From: Planctomycetota bacterium
Lineage (GTDB): Bacteria; Planctomycetota; UBA1135; GCA-002686595
NCBI GenBank assembly: GCA_021776885.1
Contig: JAJFFA010000092.1
Coordinates: 1-9,907, forward strand
Length of the DNA stretch: 9,907 bases
Direction: 5' to 3'
In this document: in pieces, positions 6,062 through 9,907 of the stretch
Layout: each line of letters opens with the position of its first letter
Numbering within the stretch: position 1 is the first letter of the stretch
Made by a program: the position numbers and the translations under genes
The notes under the pieces: model-generated
What the model was told of the DNA's origin: nothing
The model's database searches: none
The model's input: only the letters and a program-made list of their open reading frames with translations

Positions 6062-6985
6062 ATGTCCGTCCCCCTGTCCGAGCCCCAGGCGGCCACCTCC
6101 GGGTGGGTCGAGCCGCCGCGCGTCTCCCTGCGCGCCATCGTCCTGGCCAGTCTACGCCTGCCCGCCGTGGTCTGGCGCGGGCGAGACCTGGTCGCGGCCA
6201 GCGTCGGGCGCGAGCTGAGAGCTCGCTTCCGCGGCAGCCTGCTCGGTCCCCTGTGGCCCCTGGTCCACCCCCTGGCCCTGTTCGCCATCTATGGCTTCGT
6301 CTTCGCCCAGCTCTTCGGCATGCGTCTCGCCGCCCACGGCGGGAACCCTGGCCTGGGCTACGGTGTCTGGCTCTTCGTCGGCTCCCTGGTCTGGGCCTCC
6401 TTCGCCGAGGGCGTCGGGCGCGGCACCAGCTCGATCGTCGAGCACCGCGGCCTGGTGCGTCAGCTCGCCTTCCCCGCCGCGACTCTGCCCTTGATCCGGG
6501 TCCTGGGCGCCGCGCTGACCTTCGCCCTGGGCGCTGGCGCGTTCCTCGCCGTGCGCGGCCTCTCGGGCGCGGGCCTGCCGGACCTGGAGCACCTGGTCTG
6601 GCTGCCCGTGCTGCTGGTGCTGCAGATCGCCCTGACCTACGGCCTGGCCCTGGCCGCCGCCGCCCTGCACGTCGTCCTGCGCGACACTGCCCACGCCGTC
6701 GGCCTGCTGCTCAGCGTCGCCATGTTCGCGACCCCCGTCTTCTGGGTGCCGGACCCCGCGGTCCTGCCGCCGGTCGAGCCCTGGCTGGACTGGATCACGG
6801 CCAACCCGCTCTTCTGGCTGCTCGAGGGCTGGCGCGCTGCGCTGCTCGGGGCGCCCTCGAGCGCGAGCTTCCCGGACTCCGTGGGCGCCTCCTGCGCCGC
6901 CCTCGCCCCCTGGGCGGCGGGCTCGCTGCTCCTGGGCACCCTCGTCTTCTGCACCCTCGAGCCCCGGCTCCCCGACGAGGTCTGA
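6062..6985 (+). CDS. wzm: Polysaccharide ABC exporter, permease subunit (Wzm-type)
   Basis: This is the membrane subunit of an ABC transporter that moves an undecaprenyl-linked polysaccharide across the inner membrane. The 307-residue protein has a cytoplasmic N-terminus with the family motif RARFRGSLLGPLWPLVHPL (53-71), leading into the first helix. About six hydrophobic segments follow, roughly at 65-84, 98-115, 138-160, 180-208, 214-236 and 280-300. A conserved VFWVPDPAVLP stretch and NPLFWLLEGWR loop, typical of Wzm/RfbA/TagG proteins, lie before the last helix. ATG 6062 is preferred; an in-frame TTG at 6026 would add 12 residues. Its stop overlaps the start of the ATPase gene by one base (TGATG), and the ATPase is of the matching Wzt class, which strengthens the call. 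Confidence 0.92.
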   Translation: MSVPLSEPQAATSGWVEPPRVSLRAIVLASLRLPAVVWRGRDLVAASVGRELRARFRGSLLGPLWPLVHPLALFAIYGFVFAQLFGMRLAAHGGNPGLGYGVWLFVGSLVWASFAEGVGRGTSSIVEHRGLVRQLAFPAATLPLIRVLGAALTFALGAGAFLAVRGLSGAGLPDLEHLVWLPVLLVLQIALTYGLALAAAALHVVLRDTAHAVGLLLSVAMFATPVFWVPDPAVLPPVEPWLDWITANPLFWLLEGWRAALLGAPSSASFPDSVGASCAALAPWAAGSLLLGTLVFCTLEPRLPDEV

Positions 6986-8193
6986 TGTCCCACGTCGTCG
7001 AGACCCAGGGCCTGGGCAAGGCCTACGCCAGCTACGCGAGCGCCCGCGCGCGGGTCCTCCACGGTCTGTCCTTCGGACGCTGGTCGCGGCCGCGGGAGCA
7101 CTGGGCCCTGCGCGACGTCAGCTTCAACCTGGAGCGCGGCGCCAGCCTGGGGCTGATCGGCGCGAACGGCGCGGGCAAGTCGACCCTCCTGCGACTGCTC
7201 GCCGGCGCCTCCGCGCCCAGCGCGGGTCGCCTGCGTACGCGCGGCCGCGTCGCCAGCCTGCTCGAGCTCGGCACCGGCTTCCACCCCGACTTCAGCGGGC
7301 GCGAGAACGCGCGCCTGTGCGGTGTGTTGCTCGGGGCGTCGCGCCGCGAGCTGGACGAGCGCCTCGACGCGATCCTCGACTTCGCGGAGCTCGGCGACGC
7401 CCTCGATGCACCCCTGCGTACGTACTCGACGGGCATGGCCATGCGCCTGGGCTTCGCCGCGGCGCTGGGCCTCGAGCCGGACATCCTGATCCTGGACGAG
7501 GTCTTCGCGGTGGGGGACCAGCACTTCCAGAAGAAGTGCGTCGACCGCCTGTTCGCCTTCCGCGCGGCGGGTGGCAGCCTGATCCTCGCCAGCCACGGGC
7601 TGTACGACGTGCGCCAGATCTGCGACCGGACCCTGTGGCTCGACCAGGGCGCGCTGCGCGGGCTGGGGCCCTCCGACGAGGTGACCCACGCCTACGCCGC
7701 CTGGATGGGAACCCGCGCCGGGGCCCTGGACGAGGGCGAGCGCGACGCGGCCACGCTGCCGCCGAACAGCCCGCGCCTGACCGGGTTCGAGCTGCTCGAC
7801 GGCGAGGGGCGTGCCGTGCGCGCCGCCGTGCATTCCGGCGCCAGCCTCGAGCTCGTCGCCAGCTGGCACGACCCGCGCCCCGCGCGCGCCCCTCTGCACC
7901 TGGGCCTGAGCTTCACGCGCCAGGACGGCACCCTGGTCGCGGCCGTCGGCACCCACCTCGACGGCCTGCGCCTCGACGCCGCCGAGGGCCAGGTGCGCCT
8001 CGAGCTGCCCGAGCTCGCGCTCCTGGCCGGCAGCTTTCGCGTCCTGGCCCACCTCTTCGACGAGCACGGCGTCCACCGCTTCCACGAGCTGCCCCTGCGC
8101 AGCGACCTCGTCGTGACCGCACGCGGGCGCGAGCTCGGCCTCGTCCGTCTCGCGCACCACTGGCACGTCCGACAGCCCGAGAGCGTCCCTTGA
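6985..8193 (+). CDS. wzt: Polysaccharide ABC exporter, ATPase with glycan-binding C-terminal domain (Wzt-type)
   Basis: This is the ATPase partner of the Wzm-type permease. The 402-residue protein has a nucleotide-binding domain (about 1-240). It contains Walker A GANGAGKST (59-67), LLELGTGFHPDFSGREN (92-108, diagnostic of Wzt/TagH ATPases), signature YSTGM (147-151), Walker B DILILDEVFAVGD (166-178) with D171 and E172, and H-loop H204. A beta-rich C-terminal domain (about 255-400) has LTGFELLDGEGRAV, a regular strand pattern and GSFRVLAHLFD, as in the Wzt_C carbohydrate-binding domain. In characterised systems that domain recognises the non-reducing end of the finished glycan before export. 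GAGG (6977-6980) lies 4 nt before the ATG. A long reading frame extends upstream to 5482 in the same frame, but it is a by-product of GC-rich codons. The stop overlaps the glycosyltransferase start as TTGA. Confidence 0.93.
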   Translation: MSHVVETQGLGKAYASYASARARVLHGLSFGRWSRPREHWALRDVSFNLERGASLGLIGANGAGKSTLLRLLAGASAPSAGRLRTRGRVASLLELGTGFHPDFSGRENARLCGVLLGASRRELDERLDAILDFAELGDALDAPLRTYSTGMAMRLGFAAALGLEPDILILDEVFAVGDQHFQKKCVDRLFAFRAAGGSLILASHGLYDVRQICDRTLWLDQGALRGLGPSDEVTHAYAAWMGTRAGALDEGERDAATLPPNSPRLTGFELLDGEGRAVRAAVHSGASLELVASWHDPRPARAPLHLGLSFTRQDGTLVAAVGTHLDGLRLDAAEGQVRLELPELALLAGSFRVLAHLFDEHGVHRFHELPLRSDLVVTARGRELGLVRLAHHWHVRQPESVP

Positions 8194-9398
8194 AGCCTTA
8201 CCTCCCGTCACCGAAGAACGACCCGCGCCTCTCGGCCCTGATCGTCAATTACGACTCCGGCGACTTCGCCACCTCGTGCGTCAGCAGCCTGCGGCGCGAG
8301 TGGGCGCGCTCGGGCCGATCCCCCGAGCAGCTCGAGGTGATCGTCGTCGACAACGCCTCGCCCAGCGACCAGCGCCTGCCCCTGGGCATCCTCGCCGGGG
8401 ACGGCGCGCGGGTGCTGACGAGCCCGCGCAACCTGGGCTACGCCGGGGGCATCCAGGCCGCCTTCGAGCAGTCCAGCGGCGGGCCCGACGACTACGTCGC
8501 GGTCCTGAACCCGGACGTCGTCTTCCTGGAGGGTTCGGTCGATGCGCTGCTCGACTACCTCGAGCTGCACCCCGAGTGCGGCGCCATCGCGCCCCGCGCC
8601 TGGGTCGACGAGGAGCGCTGCTTCCATCTTCCCCCCGTGCCCCTGCCCAGTACCTGGAGCGAGGCTGGAGCAGCCCTGGTGCAGGCCTCGCCGCGGGTCG
8701 CGCGCTGGAGCGCACGCCAGCGCGCCGGCGCGCGCCTCGCGTCCTGGACCGCCAGCGAGCCTGCGCAGGAGACGATGCTCTCCGGCGCGTGCCTCTTCCT
8801 GCACCGCGGCGTGGCCGATGACCTGGGCCAGCTGCTCGACCCGCGCTATCCCCTGTACTACGAGGACGCGGACCTGTGCCGCCGACTGTCGGCCCTGGGG
8901 CTGACCCTGGTCTTCCACCCCGGCGCGCCGATCCTGCACCACTGGTCACGCTCGGCGGGAGCCGGGGCGGCCTTCGAGGGTGAGCCTCGACGCCGCTTCG
9001 AGATCAGCCGGCGCACCTACCGCGAGCACCACCTGAGCGGCGCCGGTCGGCGTCTGGTGCGCGGAGCGGAGCGCTACCTCCAGCGGCGCGGCGCCATGCA
9101 GCGCGGTCGCGTGATCCACGAGCACGTCTCCCTGGGCCCCTGCGCCCAGCCCCCGAGCCTGGTCCTGCCGGGGGACGGGCCGCTGGTGCTCGAGCTCTCG
9201 ATGACGCCGCTCTTCGAGCTGGCGGCCGGCGCCCTGGTCGAGCCCGGCTCCTGGCGCTTCCCCTCGGCGGCCTGGTCGTGGCTCTTCGAGGGCACCTATT
9301 TCATGCGCACCCTCGAGCGCAGCTCGCTGCGTCTCAGCGGCGCCTGGCGCTTCCAGAAGACGTCGGCGGTGCGCACCTGGCCGGTGGAGGCGGCGTGA
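8190..9398 (+). CDS. Family 2 glycosyltransferase with extra C-terminal region
   Basis: A GT-A fold family 2 glycosyltransferase, of the rhamnosyltransferase-like branch, that probably adds a sugar to the exported glycan. The 402-residue protein contains LSALIVNYDSGDF (14-26), VIVVDNASPSD (50-60), RNLGYAGG (80-87), the metal-binding NPD (107-109) in place of DxD, SGACLFLHR (198-206) and the acceptor-side YYEDADLCRR (223-232, ExDxxxR type). The catalytic part ends near 260. The remaining 140 residues have a basic helix (FEISRRTYREHH, RRLVRGAERYLQRRG) and then a beta-rich, Trp-containing segment (about 310-402) that I cannot assign. I chose TTG 8190, overlapping the wzt TGA, because the next likely starts would delete the first strand. 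A much longer in-frame reading frame upstream overlaps wzt and is spurious. The sugar donor and acceptor cannot be predicted. Confidence 0.9.
   Translation: MKPYLPSPKNDPRLSALIVNYDSGDFATSCVSSLRREWARSGRSPEQLEVIVVDNASPSDQRLPLGILAGDGARVLTSPRNLGYAGGIQAAFEQSSGGPDDYVAVLNPDVVFLEGSVDALLDYLELHPECGAIAPRAWVDEERCFHLPPVPLPSTWSEAGAALVQASPRVARWSARQRAGARLASWTASEPAQETMLSGACLFLHRGVADDLGQLLDPRYPLYYEDADLCRRLSALGLTLVFHPGAPILHHWSRSAGAGAAFEGEPRRRFEISRRTYREHHLSGAGRRLVRGAERYLQRRGAMQRGRVIHEHVSLGPCAQPPSLVLPGDGPLVLELSMTPLFELAAGALVEPGSWRFPSAAWSWLFEGTYFMRTLERSSLRLSGAWRFQKTSAVRTWPVEAA
9386..9390 (+). promoter_or_regulatory. Ribosome-binding site of the deacetylase gene
   Basis: GGAGG lies 4 nt before the GTG at 9395 and within the last codons of the glycosyltransferase. 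It is a strong anti-Shine-Dalgarno match and supports the overlapping GTGA start over any internal ATG. Confidence 0.55.
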
Positions 9399-9907
9399 GC
9401 GAGCGCGCACCCCGCCCGGTTGCGGTCGCGCGCCCCGAGCCCGGCCGCGTGCTGGTCGTCGCGCCCCACGCGGACGACGAGCTCGTCGGCTGTGGCGGGA
9501 CCCTGGCGCTGCACCTGGATCAGGGCGATGCCGTGCGTGTCCTGGTCGTGTTCGACGGCGTCCTGGGGGTGCTCGATGGCCGCGGGGCCAGGGCGGCCGC
9601 GCGCCTGCGCCGCGCCGAGGCCCTGCGCGCCGGGCGCGCCCTGCGCGGCACGGGAGCAGCGCCCGCGTACACCTTCTGGGGCTACCCCGAGGGCCACGAG
9701 CCCACGCCGCTCGAGTTCGAGGGCGCGGTGCGACGCCTCGCCTCCGAGCTCGATCGGGACGCGCCTCAGACGCTCTATGTGCCCTGGCTCGCCGAGCACC
9801 ACCTCGACCATCACCTGGTTGCGCGGGCGACCCTGGAGGCCCTGGGCTCGAGCGACTTCGGCGGCGTGGTCTGGGGCTACGAGGTCTGGACGCCGCTGGT
9901 CGCGCAG
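9395..9907 (+). CDS. PIG-L/LmbE-family N-deacetylase, N-terminal part (cut by window edge)
   Basis: A zinc-dependent deacetylase of the PIG-L/LmbE family, which removes acetyl groups from N-acetylglucosamine-type sugars. 171 codons are visible, without a stop. The metal-site motif APHADDE (23-29) is followed by LVGCGGTLAL, the usual continuation. The second metal-site motif HHLDHH (135-140, in EHHLDHHLVA) is present. FWGYPEGHEP and WGYEVWTP are also typical. The Asp (D27 or D28) and His residues expected for metal and catalysis are therefore intact. It starts at a GTG overlapping the glycosyltransferase stop, with GGAGG just upstream. In a polysaccharide export operon it most likely deacetylates the glycan or its lipid-linked precursor in the cytoplasm, giving a partly cationic polymer. 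This role is inference from position. The C-terminal third or so is outside the window. Confidence 0.92.
   Translation, partial: MSERAPRPVAVARPEPGRVLVVAPHADDELVGCGGTLALHLDQGDAVRVLVVFDGVLGVLDGRGARAAARLRRAEALRAGRALRGTGAAPAYTFWGYPEGHEPTPLEFEGAVRRLASELDRDAPQTLYVPWLAEHHLDHHLVARATLEALGSSDFGGVVWGYEVWTPLVAQ

Noticed and set aside
5482..6984. A 500-codon reading frame in phase with the Wzt-type ATPase, suggesting a fusion protein.
   Set aside because: The upstream part is Arg/Pro/Ala-rich low-complexity sequence that overlaps the well-supported lipoprotein and permease genes in another frame. The ATPase has a normal N-terminus at 6985.
7317..8189. A long open frame upstream of and in phase with the glycosyltransferase.
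   Set aside because: It is Arg-rich low complexity and overlaps the Wzt gene, whose motifs are clear. The TTG at 8190 gives the normal start of the family 2 fold.
6637..8211. A 524-codon minus-strand open frame, with similar antisense frames over queE (3121-4068) and der (4149-5285).
   Set aside because: Open antisense frames are expected when third codon positions are almost all G or C. The proteins are Gln/Ala/Gly/Arg-rich, show no domain, and lie opposite confident genes.
1..9907. CRISPR array, insertion sequence, tRNA, phage or anti-phage defence genes.
   Set aside because: No direct repeat array, transposase, integrase, tRNA-like fold or defence-type domain was found on either strand.

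Overview
The window is about 9.9 kb of very GC-rich, densely packed bacterial DNA. It most likely comes from a member of the Planctomycetota or a relative in the PVC superphylum. The best taxonomic clue is a 75-residue basic protein starting MSIHSSLRG and containing YGLPKVRT. It matches my recollection of the small basic 'signature' protein shared across the PVC superphylum. Weak or absent Shine-Dalgarno sequences and a membrane-anchored protein with a planctomycete-like C-terminal domain are consistent with this. No mobile elements, CRISPR arrays, tRNA or rRNA genes are visible, and every gap between genes is under 180 bp.

Left part (1-1922, minus strand): a two-gene ABC-2 exporter operon reads out of the window. 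A CcmA/NosF-like ATPase (767-1744) overlaps, through a GTGA junction, the start of a multi-pass permease whose 3' part is cut off by the window edge. A 178-bp divergent intergenic region with a perfect 6-bp inverted repeat around TATT separates it from the rightward genes.

Middle (1923-5950, plus strand): a single-pass envelope protein with an extracytoplasmic C-terminal domain; then, behind a good sigma-70-type promoter (GTGACA-17-TACACT), the PVC small basic protein; then queE (7-carboxy-7-deazaguanine synthase), der (double-GTPase ribosome assembly factor) and a small lipoprotein. The last three are joined by ATGA stop/start overlaps and probably form one operon.

Right part (6062-9907, plus strand): a polysaccharide export cassette follows a 111-bp spacer containing strong GC-rich hairpins. 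It holds a Wzm-type permease, a Wzt-type ATPase with a C-terminal glycan-binding domain, a family 2 glycosyltransferase with an extra C-terminal region, and a PIG-L/LmbE-family deacetylase truncated by the window end. All junctions overlap (TGATG, TTGA, GTGA), so the genes are probably translated from one message. The set suggests a glycan that is assembled and deacetylated in the cytoplasm and exported by the ABC-dependent route; the locus continues beyond the right edge.

Nothing here is clearly a wholly new system. The best leads are the composition of the export cassette, the glycosyltransferase C-terminal region, the envelope protein domain, the NKTE motif in Der, and the structured intergenic regions.
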